From: Cenarchaeum sp.
GTDB lineage: Archaea; Thermoproteota; Nitrososphaeria; Nitrososphaerales; Nitrosopumilaceae
Assembly (NCBI GenBank): GCA_007570915.1
Contig: RKSK01000163.1
Location: 1-13,714 of the forward strand
DNA: 13,714 bases
Direction: 5' to 3'
Below, one piece after another: positions 1 to 6,497 of the stretch. Each line of letters begins with the position of its first letter. Within the stretch, counting starts at the first letter, position 1. Position numbers and translations under genes: made by a program. The notes beneath the pieces are model-generated. The model made no database searches. It was not told where the DNA came from and worked only from the letters and a program-made list of their open reading frames with translations.

Positions 1-106
1 TGGCGCGCACGGCATAGCCATACTTTTGCATGGTTGTTGGCCAGCCTTCGCCGGCCTCGGAGACCATGTTGAGCACCTTGTTTGCCAGCAGCGTGTGGCT
101 ATCCAC
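1..106 (-). CDS. Partial unrecognised protein, N-terminal 35 residues, runs off the left edge
   Basis: A GTG at 104-106 opens a minus-strand frame that stays open to the window edge, giving 35 residues beginning MDSHTLLANKVLNMV and ending GYAVRA. The start overlaps the stop codon of the upstream 312-aa gene (GTGGATAG arrangement). A GGAG Shine-Dalgarno match lies six bases before it, which supports translational coupling. The residue mix (LLANKVLNMVSEAGEGW) reads like an ordinary folded protein, unlike the opposite-strand frame. I do not recognise the family. The frame is also open for some distance upstream of the GTG, inside the 312-aa gene, so a frameshifted continuation of that gene cannot be excluded. 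The RBS and overlap favour a separate gene. Confidence 0.55.
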   Translation of the reverse strand, partial: MDSHTLLANKVLNMVSEAGEGWPTTMQKYGYAVRA

Positions 107-1037
107 CGTGCGCTCCAGCAGCCATGGGGCATGCCAGGCCAGGGTCGTGGTATAGCTGCATGTGCCCGAACAGGCGAAGGACGGTTGCGCCTGCCCACTC
201 TGAGCTTATGCCCACGCGAAACGCGTGGGGGGACACGTTTATGTGAAGGTACTCGGCGTTTTCCCGATCGGCCACCGTAATCGCATAGTGGCCATCGCCT
301 ATCTTGAGACAGCTGCCCCCCATTGAAAGCGGGGGCTTGCCGGTAAACACCTCGCTGGCAAGGCCAGGGATGTCCTTTATGGGCCTGGAGGGCTCAAAGC
401 CTATAACGCGGCCGACATGGTGGGTCGTTCCTCCTCGTTTCACGGGAATTCTGCCGCGGATCCCCTCAATGTTGCCGCACATTTGCGCATACGCGTCCCT
501 GACTTCGCCGGCGATCCCCAGGTGCGCGCGTATTGACGTGCCGCCCGTGGAGAGTATGGCCCCGTCCCAGCGCACGTTGGCGCTTGCGCCCCCGTCCGCG
601 GCAGCCCGCTCCACCCGGATCGACCCGCGCGCCGCACGCCGGCTGCCGTTCCGGCCGGCAGCTGCGCCCCCGGAGATCGCCTCTAGCATGCCGGGTCCAA
701 CGCAGGCGCGGCGCAGCCGCGTCGTGCTGGCCACAAGCCGAACCGCCTCGTCGGCGCCAGCCTCCCCGTCCGTGTGCAGCATGCAGAACCGACCTGCGCG
801 CAAGTCAAGGTAGAACTCGCGCGGGGGCGCGCCTCCGCACTCTAGTATGTGGGCGCCCCCTGTCCCGGCACTCCTGACGCCGCACTTTGCGCCGGGGTAC
901 CTGCTCCTGGGAAGCCCCCCGCCCGCCATGTCCATGATGTACGTCCGCAGGCTGCCCTCTAGCATCATGGAGCGCAGCGCGCCCTCGAGGCCCTCGGGGC
1001 CCCTGAGCCTTCCCAGCCGCCTCACCGCGACCTGCAT
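99..1037 (-). CDS. Unrecognised 312-aa protein
   Basis: An open frame from ATG at 1035-1037 to TAG at 99-101 encodes 312 residues (MQVAVRRLGRL... to ...MAAGAHGG). It has no signal peptide or hydrophobic membrane segment that I can see, so it is probably cytoplasmic. The N-terminal third is Arg/Gly rich, the middle (about 110-165) is Ala/Arg rich, and the C-terminal half has normal globular composition (for example LHINVSPHAFRVGISSEW). A TATA-like ACATATC about 27 bases upstream fits a leaderless transcript. Its third codon positions look less GC-biased than those of the larC-nifS operon across the divergent gap. The last bases overlap the start of a second minus-strand gene, implying a two-gene unit. 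I assign no function. The competing plus-strand frame at 304-813 is Pro/Arg-rich and looks like a shadow. Confidence 0.7.
   Translation of the reverse strand: MQVAVRRLGRLRGPEGLEGALRSMMLEGSLRTYIMDMAGGGLPRSRYPGAKCGVRSAGTGGAHILECGGAPPREFYLDLRAGRFCMLHTDGEAGADEAVRLVASTTRLRRACVGPGMLEAISGGAAAGRNGSRRAARGSIRVERAAADGGASANVRWDGAILSTGGTSIRAHLGIAGEVRDAYAQMCGNIEGIRGRIPVKRGGTTHHVGRVIGFEPSRPIKDIPGLASEVFTGKPPLSMGGSCLKIGDGHYAITVADRENAEYLHINVSPHAFRVGISSEWAGATVLRLFGHMQLYHDPGLACPMAAGAHGG
113..116 (-). promoter_or_regulatory. Shine-Dalgarno site for the left-edge partial gene
   Basis: The minus strand reads GGAG here, six bases before the GTG at 104-106. It lies inside the last codons of the 312-aa gene and is the main reason for choosing that GTG as the start of the partial gene. 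Confidence 0.45.
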
Positions 1038-1060
1038 GCGCGAGGCGGGCCGGCCTGCCA

Positions 1061-1067
1061 GATATGT
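1061..1067 (-). promoter_or_regulatory. TATA-like box for the 312-aa gene
   Basis: The minus strand reads ACATATC, centred about 27 bases upstream of the ATG at 1035-1037 in an otherwise very GC-rich stretch. That spacing would place transcription initiation at or next to the start codon. The match is short and was found only by eye. Confidence 0.4.
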
Positions 1068-1100
1068 GCGTTGGGGCGGCCCCGCCGGCCCCTCCCCAAC

Positions 1101-1110
1101 AATTTATATC
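1101..1110 (+). promoter_or_regulatory. TATA box of the larC-larE-nifS operon
   Basis: AATTTATATC is an A/T island in a GC-rich background, centred about 28 bases upstream of the ATG at 1135. That is the archaeal TATA-to-start distance for a leaderless mRNA. The following T-run (1111-1116) may help melting. The motif also reads TATAAATT on the other strand and could contribute to the divergent gene, though it lies too far (about 68 bases) to set that start directly. Confidence 0.65.
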
Positions 1111-1134
1111 ATTTTTGGGCCGGCCGGCCCCGCG

Positions 1135-1965
1135 ATGGCGCTCGTCATAGACGCGCAGGTGGCCGGCATATCCGGCGACATGCTGCTCTGCTCGCTGGTC
1201 CACATGGGGGCCGACGCCTCGAGGGTAGAGTCCGGCGTGATGCGCGCGGCCTCGGGCCTCGGAGGCGAGGAGCTGCGCGGGATATCGTTTGAGCGCGTCA
1301 GGCGGCGCGGCCTAGAGGCGACGGCCCTGCGCGTAGAGTCCTCGGGCGCGCCGCACTCGCGCGCGGCCACGGAGCTCGAGGCGCGCATCGCCTCCTCGGC
1401 CGCCGCGTGCGGCCTGTCGCCGCGGGCCGCGGCGTTTGCCGCGTCAAGCGCGCGCACGCTGATCGCCGCCGAGTCGGCGGTCCACGGCGTGGAGGCGTCG
1501 TCCGTCCACCTGCACGAGGCCGCCGGCGTCGACACGCTAGTCGACATACTCGGCACGGCCATAGCGCTCGACGACCTCGGCGCGCTGCGGGGGCGCGTCG
1601 TGTGCACGCCGGTCGCAGTCGGCGGCGGCCTCCTAGAGTTCTCGCACGGGACCGCGTCAAACCCGGCCGGCGCGATACTCGAGATATTCCGCGGCCGCGG
1701 GATCGAGATCCGCGGCGGGCCGGCGGCCTCCGAGCTCACGACGCCGACGGGGGCGAGCATGCTCGTGAGCCTCGCCTCCGAGTGCGTGCGGTTTTACCCG
1801 CCGCTCTGCCCCGCGGCCGTCGGGTACGGGGCCGGGAGCGCCGACCACGAGGGGTTTCCCAACGTGCTAAAGGCGGTCCGCGGCGAGGAGGACGCCGCGC
1901 GGACGGCCGACACGGTGAGGGTGCTTGAGTCGTGGCGAGGCGCGACTCGGCGACCGCGCGCGTGA
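1135..1965 (+). CDS. larC: LarC-type nickel insertion protein, N-terminal domain ORF
   Basis: This 276-aa protein matches the N-terminal domain of LarC (DUF111), the enzyme that inserts nickel into pyridinium-3,5-bisthiocarboxylic acid mononucleotide to form the nickel-pincer cofactor. Family signatures are in order: DAQVAGISGDM at residues 6-16, the metal-site-like HLHE followed by AAGVDTLVDILG at 125-139, VAVGGG, TTPTGA at 202-207, VGYGAG and FPNVL. The frame stops soon after RVLES, which aligns with the start of the usual VLETNIDD central region of full-length LarC (about 400 aa). That central segment is not seen; a LarC C-terminal-like segment follows at once in the -1 frame (1932-2123). 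The ATG at 1135 is chosen because the TATA box lies about 28 bases upstream and the family's N-terminal strand begins right there. First gene of the operon. Confidence 0.88.
   Translation: MALVIDAQVAGISGDMLLCSLVHMGADASRVESGVMRAASGLGGEELRGISFERVRRRGLEATALRVESSGAPHSRAATELEARIASSAAACGLSPRAAAFAASSARTLIAAESAVHGVEASSVHLHEAAGVDTLVDILGTAIALDDLGALRGRVVCTPVAVGGGLLEFSHGTASNPAGAILEIFRGRGIEIRGGPAASELTTPTGASMLVSLASECVRFYPPLCPAAVGYGAGSADHEGFPNVLKAVRGEEDAARTADTVRVLESWRGATRRPRA
1914..1920 (+). promoter_or_regulatory. Shine-Dalgarno site for the second larC ORF
   Basis: GGTGAGG lies 11 bases upstream of the GTG at 1932. It matches the archaeal anti-Shine-Dalgarno complement (GGTGA core). It suggests that the small second ORF can be initiated independently instead of, or in addition to, being reached by a frameshift. 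Confidence 0.5.
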
Positions 1966-2123
1966 GCGTCGGGGGCCGCGACTTTGAGGTCAGGTACAAG
2001 GCCGCGCGCGGCGCGCCGCCGAGGGTAGAGCACGACGACGTCGCGCGCGTGGCCGCGAGCCTCGGCATGCCGCTCGCGCAGGCCAGGCGCCTCGTGGACG
2101 GGGCCGTCGCGGGGGGGGCGTGA
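1932..2123 (+). CDS. LarC C-terminal-like segment encoded as a separate 63-aa ORF
   Basis: This 63-residue frame (GTG at 1932, TGA at 2121-2123) overlaps the first larC ORF by 34 bases in the -1 frame. Its content resembles the extreme C-terminus of LarC: a beta-hairpin-like RVSVGGRDFEVRYKAA, then RVEHDDVARVAASLGMPL, matching the family's pattern of a conserved acidic E/D-D-x-x-R helix followed by a G(I/M)PLxxA helix. Frame 0 upstream is closed by TGA at 1926-1928, so the ORF cannot extend. A GGTGAGG site 11 bases upstream supports initiation at the GTG. I see no slippery heptamer in the overlap (1929-1962). Together with the preceding ORF it makes a LarC lacking the central ETNIDD-type subdomain of roughly 80 residues. 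It may be a separate subunit, a frameshift product or a decayed gene. Confidence 0.7.
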   Translation: MARRDSATARVSVGGRDFEVRYKAARGAPPRVEHDDVARVAASLGMPLAQARRLVDGAVAGGA

Positions 2124-2911
2124 TGGCAGGCGTCGGGGAGCTGGTGTCGTGGTTTGGGGGCCGCGCGCGCCCGCTCGTCGCGCTCTCCGGCGGCGTCGAC
2201 AGCGCGCTGGTCGCGTACGCCGCGCGCAGGGCCTCGCCGCGCGCCGTGGCCCTCACGGCCGACTACCAGGCCCTCCCGCGCGACGACCTCGAGGCGGCGC
2301 GCCTCACGTGCGCCGAGATTGGCATGGAGCACGTCGTCATACGGTACGACGAGCTCCTCAACGAGTCGTACGCGGCAAACGCGCCTGACCGCTGCTTCCA
2401 CTGCAGGGCGGAGCTCGGGGGGCGCCTGCGCGAGGCCGCCGCGCGCCTCGGGGCCGACGTCATCGTCGACGGGACGCACCTGGGCGACATGGGCGACTAT
2501 AGGCCGGGCCTCGAGGCGATGCGCGCCGCCGGCGTGCGCAGCCCGCTCGCCGAGGTGGGCATGTCAAAGGGGGGCGTGCGCGCCGCCGCGCGGGCCGCGG
2601 GCCTCTCGGCCTCCGACCGGCCCGCCAACTCGTGCCTGGCCTCGAGGATCCCCTGGGGCCGGCGCGTGACCGCCGAGAGGCTCGCGAGGATAGAGGTCGC
2701 CGAGAGGATGGTCAGGCAGGCCGCGCAGGTCGGCACCGTGCGCGTGCGCGACACGGGCGCCTCGAGCGCGCGCATAGAGGTCCCGCGCGAGAGCCTCGGC
2801 GCGCTGCGCGGCGCGATGGCCTCGCTCGGGCCCGGCCTGCGGGCCATAGGCTACTCGGAGGTCGAGGTAGACGAGCGCGGCTACTCGCCAGGGGGGGCCA
2901 ACAGGGGATGA
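2123..2911 (+). CDS. larE: LarE-type ATP-dependent sacrificial sulfur transferase, three-cysteine type
   Basis: This 262-aa PP-loop enzyme of the LarE family is expected to adenylate and sulfurate the pyridinium dicarboxylate precursor of the nickel-pincer cofactor. Visible motifs are the ATP pyrophosphatase loop SGGVDS (22-27), DRCFHC (Cys91, Cys94), GTHLGDMGDYRPGL (117-130) and NSCLASRIPWG with Cys171. Cys171 aligns with the sacrificial cysteine (Cys176) of the Lactobacillus plantarum enzyme, which lacks the CxxC pair. The three-cysteine pattern is the one associated with LarE forms that bind a [4Fe-4S] cluster. The ATG at 2123 overlaps the preceding TGA (TGATG); a GTG one codon earlier is possible. 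The 3' end overlaps nifS (ATGA), so the three functions are translationally linked. No LarA or LarB gene lies in the window, so the final substrate is uncertain. Confidence 0.88.
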   Translation: MAGVGELVSWFGGRARPLVALSGGVDSALVAYAARRASPRAVALTADYQALPRDDLEAARLTCAEIGMEHVVIRYDELLNESYAANAPDRCFHCRAELGGRLREAAARLGADVIVDGTHLGDMGDYRPGLEAMRAAGVRSPLAEVGMSKGGVRAAARAAGLSASDRPANSCLASRIPWGRRVTAERLARIEVAERMVRQAAQVGTVRVRDTGASSARIEVPRESLGALRGAMASLGPGLRAIGYSEVEVDERGYSPGGANRG

Positions 2912-4065
2912 TCTACCTCGACAACGCCGCCTCGACGCCGGTCCACGAGAGGGCCCTTGGGGCCATGATGCCGCACCTGCGCGGGTCCTTTGGCAACCCG
3001 TCGTCGATACACCGCAGCGGGCGCGAGGCCGCGCGGGCCGTCGCCGCCGCGCGCGCCAAGGTCGCCGCGCTCGTCGGGGCCGCGCCGCACGAGGTCGTGC
3101 TCACGTCGGGCGGGACGGAGTCGAACAACCTGGCCATACTCGGGATCGCGCGCGCGAGGCCGCGCTCGCATGTCGTCACCACGCAGATCGAGCACGAGGC
3201 GGTCCTCGAGCCGTGCGCGCAGCTAGAGTCCGAGGGCCACGCCGTCACGCGCGTCGGCGCGGGCCGCGACGGGATCGTGGACCCCGCCGACGTCGAGGCG
3301 GCGATCGCGCCTGGCACGTCGCTCGTCTCGGTCATGGCGGCCAACAACGAGGTCGGCACGGTCCAGGACATCGCCGCGGTCGCCGCCGCATGCGCGCGCC
3401 GCGGCGTGCCGCTCCACACCGACGCGGTACAGGCCGCCGGCAAGGTCCCGCTCGACGCCGCGCGCCTGGGCGTGTCGCTCATGTCCGTCTCCTCGCACAA
3501 GATCGGCGGGCCCAAGGGGGCCGGCGCGCTGTACGTGCGCGACGGCCTGCGGCCCGTGCCCGTCGTGCGCGGCGGGGGCCAGGAGCGCGGCCTGCGCTCG
3601 GGGACCGAGAACGTCGCGGCGATCGCGGGGTTTGGCGAGGCGTGCGCGGTGGCCGCCGAGCGCATGGCCGGCGACGCCGCGCGCGTGTCCTCGATGCGCG
3701 ACGCGCTAGTCGCCGGCGTCGCCGGGCGCATACCGCACTCGTCGCTGAACGGCGACGCCTCGCGGCGCCTGCCGGGCAACGCGCACTTTGCGTTCCTCGG
3801 CGTGCGCGGCGAGGACCTCATCATAAAGCTCGACGAGCACGGCATCGCCGCCTCGACGGGCTCGGCGTGCTCGGTCCACACGCAAAAAGAGTCGCACGTG
3901 CTGCGCGCGATGGGCCTCGGGAGGGACGAGATCGACGGCTCGCTGCGCGTCACGATAGGCCCGCAGAACACGCGCGCCGAGGTCGACGAGGCCCTCGAGG
4001 CGCTCGTCTCGTGCGTAGCCGAGCTGCGGCGCGTCTCGCCCCTCAGGCAAAAGTACGGCCTCTAG
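2908..4065 (+). CDS. nifS: Cysteine desulfurase (NifS/IscS family)
   Basis: This 385-aa PLP enzyme of class V aminotransferase fold converts cysteine to alanine and carries the sulfur as a persulfide. It begins with the family's first strand, IYLDNAASTP (2-11). GGTESNN and EHEAV follow, then SSHKIGGPKG with PLP-binding Lys198, RSGTENV, and STGSACS with catalytic Cys321 on a mobile loop. Length and motif order are normal for group I NifS/IscS. The ATG at 2908 overlaps the larE stop (ATGA), so it ends the larC-larE operon. That placement suggests it supplies sulfur to LarE or to LarE's Fe-S cluster, which is inference. It could equally serve general Fe-S or tRNA thiolation. The stop overlaps the convergent PEFG-CTERM gene by 23 bases. 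Confidence 0.95.
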   Translation: MIYLDNAASTPVHERALGAMMPHLRGSFGNPSSIHRSGREAARAVAAARAKVAALVGAAPHEVVLTSGGTESNNLAILGIARARPRSHVVTTQIEHEAVLEPCAQLESEGHAVTRVGAGRDGIVDPADVEAAIAPGTSLVSVMAANNEVGTVQDIAAVAAACARRGVPLHTDAVQAAGKVPLDAARLGVSLMSVSSHKIGGPKGAGALYVRDGLRPVPVVRGGGQERGLRSGTENVAAIAGFGEACAVAAERMAGDAARVSSMRDALVAGVAGRIPHSSLNGDASRRLPGNAHFAFLGVRGEDLIIKLDEHGIAASTGSACSVHTQKESHVLRAMGLGRDEIDGSLRVTIGPQNTRAEVDEALEALVSCVAELRRVSPLRQKYGL

Positions 4066-4870
4066 CGCCGAGGCCCGCGGCGGCGACTGCCGCCGCCGAG
4101 GCGGCGGCGAGCGCGACCGCGGCCGCGCCAAACTCGGGTATGACGCACGTGCCGACTATCTGTATGCGGCCCTCGTCCTCAAAAAAGTCCACGCCTATGA
4201 CGTTCTCGGACTCGCCGCGCTCGACCGTGTGGTCGACCTGCCTGCCGTCGACTATGACGATAAACTCCTCGTCGGCGCCCTCGCAGCCGTCGGCGCGCGC
4301 GTCAAAGTACGCCCTGCTCGCCGTGAGCGATATCGTGCCTGCCGACTCGGCGCTGACGTAGACGGTCAGGCCCAGGCCCTCGCGGCTCAGGGCCATGTCG
4401 GTCACGGTCCCGCCGGTTATCGTGTACTGTATCCTCCCCTCCTCGCCGTCGCCGAGGTCGACGGTGGACGCGCCCTCGACGGCCTCCGGGCCGGCCTCCA
4501 CGGGCATGGAGCTGATCTCAAACTCCTGCCTCGCCGTGGCCCCCTGCTGGTAGGCCGCCTGCACGCTGTGCGCGCCGACCTCCCAGACGTCGCCGTCGGT
4601 GTTTATTATCGTCGCAAACGACCCGTCGCGCGAGACCTTTAGCTGGTCGACGGCTATGACGTTGCTGCCGCGCTTCACCTGTATCGTCACGGGTATCTCG
4701 CCGACGCGCGGCTCGACGCTGCCGGATATGACAATCTTGTCGCCCCTCTCGTACACGGGGTCAAGCTCGACGAGCGTGATCGTCTGCGCGGCCGCCGGCG
4801 CGGCGACAAGGGCAAGGAGCAGCGCCGCCGCCGTGGCCGCCGAGATGAGCCCCACGCCGGCCATGGCCAT
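4043..4870 (-). CDS. PEFG-CTERM secreted surface protein (downstream paralog)
   Basis: This 275-aa protein has a Sec signal peptide (residues 1-28, hydrophobic AALLLALVAAPAAA, cleavage likely before Gln-Thr). An Ig-like beta domain follows (about 29-120: GDKIVISGSV, VTIQV, DQLKVSRDGSF, VWEVGAHSVQAAY). A second beta domain (about 145-240) begins YTITGGTV. The C-terminus carries the thaumarchaeal sorting signal PEFG at 245-248, a hydrophobic Ala-rich helix, then Arg residues. In this family an archaeosortase is thought to remove the C-terminal helix and anchor the protein at the cell surface. It is paralogous to the gene just upstream, domain by domain, and probably co-transcribed with it (12 bases apart). 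A cysteine sits just before the anchor (CVIPEFG) and another at DGCEG; they could pair. The 3' end overlaps nifS on the other strand. Confidence 0.85.
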   Translation of the reverse strand: MAMAGVGLISAATAAALLLALVAAPAAAQTITLVELDPVYERGDKIVISGSVEPRVGEIPVTIQVKRGSNVIAVDQLKVSRDGSFATIINTDGDVWEVGAHSVQAAYQQGATARQEFEISSMPVEAGPEAVEGASTVDLGDGEEGRIQYTITGGTVTDMALSREGLGLTVYVSAESAGTISLTASRAYFDARADGCEGADEEFIVIVDGRQVDHTVERGESENVIGVDFFEDEGRIQIVGTCVIPEFGAAAVALAAASAAAVAAAGLGARGRTFA

Positions 4871-4882
4871 GCGCGCACTGCC

Positions 4883-5758
4883 CTAGTACTTTGGCATAAT
4901 GCCGACGCGGCCCCTGCCCGTGGCGACAATGGCCGCGGCGACCGCAACGACAAGGATGACGGCGGCGAGCGCGCCAAACTCGGGCACGACGCACGCGCCG
5001 ATAACCTCGACGCTGCTCGCGCCGGCGTTGAGGCTGACGGCTATGCTGTCGGTGAGCACGTTATAGTCGTCCCACTCTTGCCCGTCGACGAGCACGATAT
5101 AGCCGTCATCGGCAGTGCATGCGGGCCGGTCCGGCGAGACGGTGAGCGTGCCGGGCTCCATAGAGTTGACCTCGATGAGCATCGAGGTCCCGCCGCCCTC
5201 GCCGGCAAACGACGTCGAGGCGCCAATGACGCTGCCGCCGCTTATCGTGTACCTGACGCAGTCGTCGCCGACGGCGAGCTCGTTGGCCGCGCACTCGCGC
5301 CCCATCATGGCGCCGGTGTCCTCCTCCGGCATGGCCTCCCTCACCGGGTTTGTGATGCCGCTGCCGACAAGGTCGACGTGGGCCTTGTTGCTCGCGCCGG
5401 ACCCGACGCCGTACTGGACCTCTATCGTGTAGCGCCCGTCATAGTTCCACAGCGGGCCGGCCGTGCTGATGGTGGTAGAGTAGCGGTTCGTCTCGGGGTC
5501 GACCTCAAGCTGCTGTATGTTGACGCGGTTGCCCTGCGGGCTGATCACGGCCAGCGTGACCTCGAAGCGCTCGTTGTAGTTCTTGACGGCCCCGTTGACC
5601 TCGATCGTAGCCGAGTGCGTGTACTCGAGGGCGTCGGTCTCTATCGTGATGGGGACTATGACCGGCGAGACGATGCCGCTCTGGGCCATCGCCGGCTGGG
5701 ATCCGAGGAGCGCGGCCGCCGCCATGGCCGCGATGACGAATGCCGCTCCGCGCTTCAA
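4883..5758 (-). CDS. PEFG-CTERM secreted surface protein (upstream paralog)
   Basis: This 291-aa protein (296 if started at the TTG at 5773) has a signal peptide KRGAAFVIAAMAAAALL with cleavage near AMAQ. An Ig-like beta domain follows (YTHSATIEVNGAV, QQLEVD, LWNYDGRYTIEVQYG). A linker has a local cysteine pair (ECAANELAVGDDC), and a second domain begins YTISGGSV. The C-terminus is CVVPEFG, a hydrophobic helix and a basic tail, i.e. the thaumarchaeal PEFG-CTERM anchor processed by an archaeosortase. I prefer the TTG at 5756-5758: it lies about 27 bases from the TATA box and gives a compact n-region with two basic residues. It leads a two-gene unit with its paralog. The likely role is an envelope or matrix protein; no enzymatic motif is seen. 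Confidence 0.83.
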   Translation of the reverse strand: MKRGAAFVIAAMAAAALLGSQPAMAQSGIVSPVIVPITIETDALEYTHSATIEVNGAVKNYNERFEVTLAVISPQGNRVNIQQLEVDPETNRYSTTISTAGPLWNYDGRYTIEVQYGVGSGASNKAHVDLVGSGITNPVREAMPEEDTGAMMGRECAANELAVGDDCVRYTISGGSVIGASTSFAGEGGGTSMLIEVNSMEPGTLTVSPDRPACTADDGYIVLVDGQEWDDYNVLTDSIAVSLNAGASSVEVIGACVVPEFGALAAVILVVAVAAAIVATGRGRVGIMPKY

Positions 5759-5780
5759 CGCGCGAGGCGCCAAAAAGTGC

Positions 5781-5790
5781 CTATTTAAGT
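5781..5790 (-). promoter_or_regulatory. TATA box for the PEFG-CTERM gene pair
   Basis: The minus strand reads ACTTAAATAG, with a second A/T element (GAATATA) just upstream. The CTTAAATA core is centred about 27 bases before the TTG at 5758. This favours that start as leaderless over the TTG at 5773. Confidence 0.55.
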
Positions 5791-5879
5791 ATATTCAACG
5801 GGGCCGCCGCGGCGCAGGCCGGCGGCCGCAAGGGGCGCGCGCGGCCTCCCCTGCGCCCACGGGGGGCGCCGGGCGGGCC

Positions 5880-5884
5880 AAAAA
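5880..5884 (-). terminator. T-tract terminator downstream of amoB
   Basis: The minus strand carries TTTTT 12 bases after the amoB stop codon, followed by GC-rich sequence. Oligo-T tracts are the known intrinsic termination signal of archaeal RNA polymerase. This would separate amoB from the PEFG-CTERM pair, which has its own TATA box about 90 bases further on. The tract is short, so read-through is possible. Confidence 0.4.
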
Positions 5885-5896
5885 GTTAGATTGTGG

Positions 5897-6472
5897 TCAG
5901 ATTACCTGCCACGGGCGCGTCGCAAACGTTATCACATAGCCGACGCCGATGATTATCGACTGGTATGCGATGTTTGTGTACGGGATCGGCTTTATGATGT
6001 GCTCGCCGTCGACTATGACGGTCTGCCCAGGGCCGAGCCCGGGCCCAACGCTTGCCACGTTGAGCTGCGTGTGGACGTGGTATGCGCCAGGCTCGAGGGC
6101 CATCGCGCAAATCCTGTAGGGCATTATCTCGTTGCCTGCGAGGTCAAAGACGTTGCCCGGCGGGTCCCTCGACTGGATCTCCCAGCGGTTGCCGGCGTTC
6201 GTCGACTCGGCGAATATGGATATCCAGCCGCGCAGGTCCCTCTCGACGAGGCTCACGAGCTCGCCCTCTAGGCAGAGCGTCTCGCCCGTCGTGAGTGACT
6301 GGCCGCTGAACTCCTCGCCCCTGATCTGCACAAAGCGGCTCTGGAGCTGCGCCTGGACGCCGTGGGCCTCCGCGGAGGGAACGACGAACTCGACCCAGTC
6401 AAAGCCGGCCGTGCCGAGCGCGAGGATCGCGCCCAGCCCGACAACTAGTGCCCTGGTGCTGCTTGTGTTCAC
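5897..6472 (-). CDS. amoB: Ammonia monooxygenase subunit B, archaeal type
   Basis: This is the 191-aa B subunit of the membrane copper enzyme that oxidises ammonia to hydroxylamine. It has a signal or anchor helix (7-23) and then the cupredoxin domain with HGVQAQLQSRFV, SLVERDLRGW, AESTNAGNRWE, RDPPGNVFD, YHVHTQLNV and GPGLGPGQTV. It ends in one membrane helix (IAYQSIIIGVGYVITFA) and TRPWQVI. His37, His132 and His134 align with the copper-binding histidines of PmoB (His33, His137, His139). Like other archaeal AmoB it is short, lacking the second cupredoxin domain of the bacterial protein. The GTG at 6470-6472 is chosen because a strong TATA box lies about 30 bases upstream and it gives the usual N-terminus. 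No amoA, amoC or amoX is within several kilobases. Expected to be constitutively and highly expressed. Confidence 0.97.
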   Translation of the reverse strand: MNTSSTRALVVGLGAILALGTAGFDWVEFVVPSAEAHGVQAQLQSRFVQIRGEEFSGQSLTTGETLCLEGELVSLVERDLRGWISIFAESTNAGNRWEIQSRDPPGNVFDLAGNEIMPYRICAMALEPGAYHVHTQLNVASVGPGLGPGQTVIVDGEHIIKPIPYTNIAYQSIIIGVGYVITFATRPWQVI

Positions 6473-6497
6473 GGTGCCCCCCGCCCGCGGGGGGGAC

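Noticed and set aside
304..813. 169-aa plus-strand open frame opposite the 312-aa gene
   Set aside because: Pro/Arg/Ala-rich translation with no domain-like pattern. The minus-strand frame has better composition, a TATA box at the right distance and a coupled downstream gene.
1929..1965. Programmed -1 frameshift site joining the two larC ORFs
   Set aside because: No X-XXY-YYZ slippery heptamer or obvious pause structure is visible in the overlap, and an RBS precedes the second ORF. Kept only as a possibility within the larC finding.
5797..5879. GC-rich palindromic stretch (GCCGCCGCGGC and similar) between amoB and the PEFG-CTERM pair
   Set aside because: Short GC palindromes recur throughout the window by composition. 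The T-tract next to it is sufficient to explain termination.
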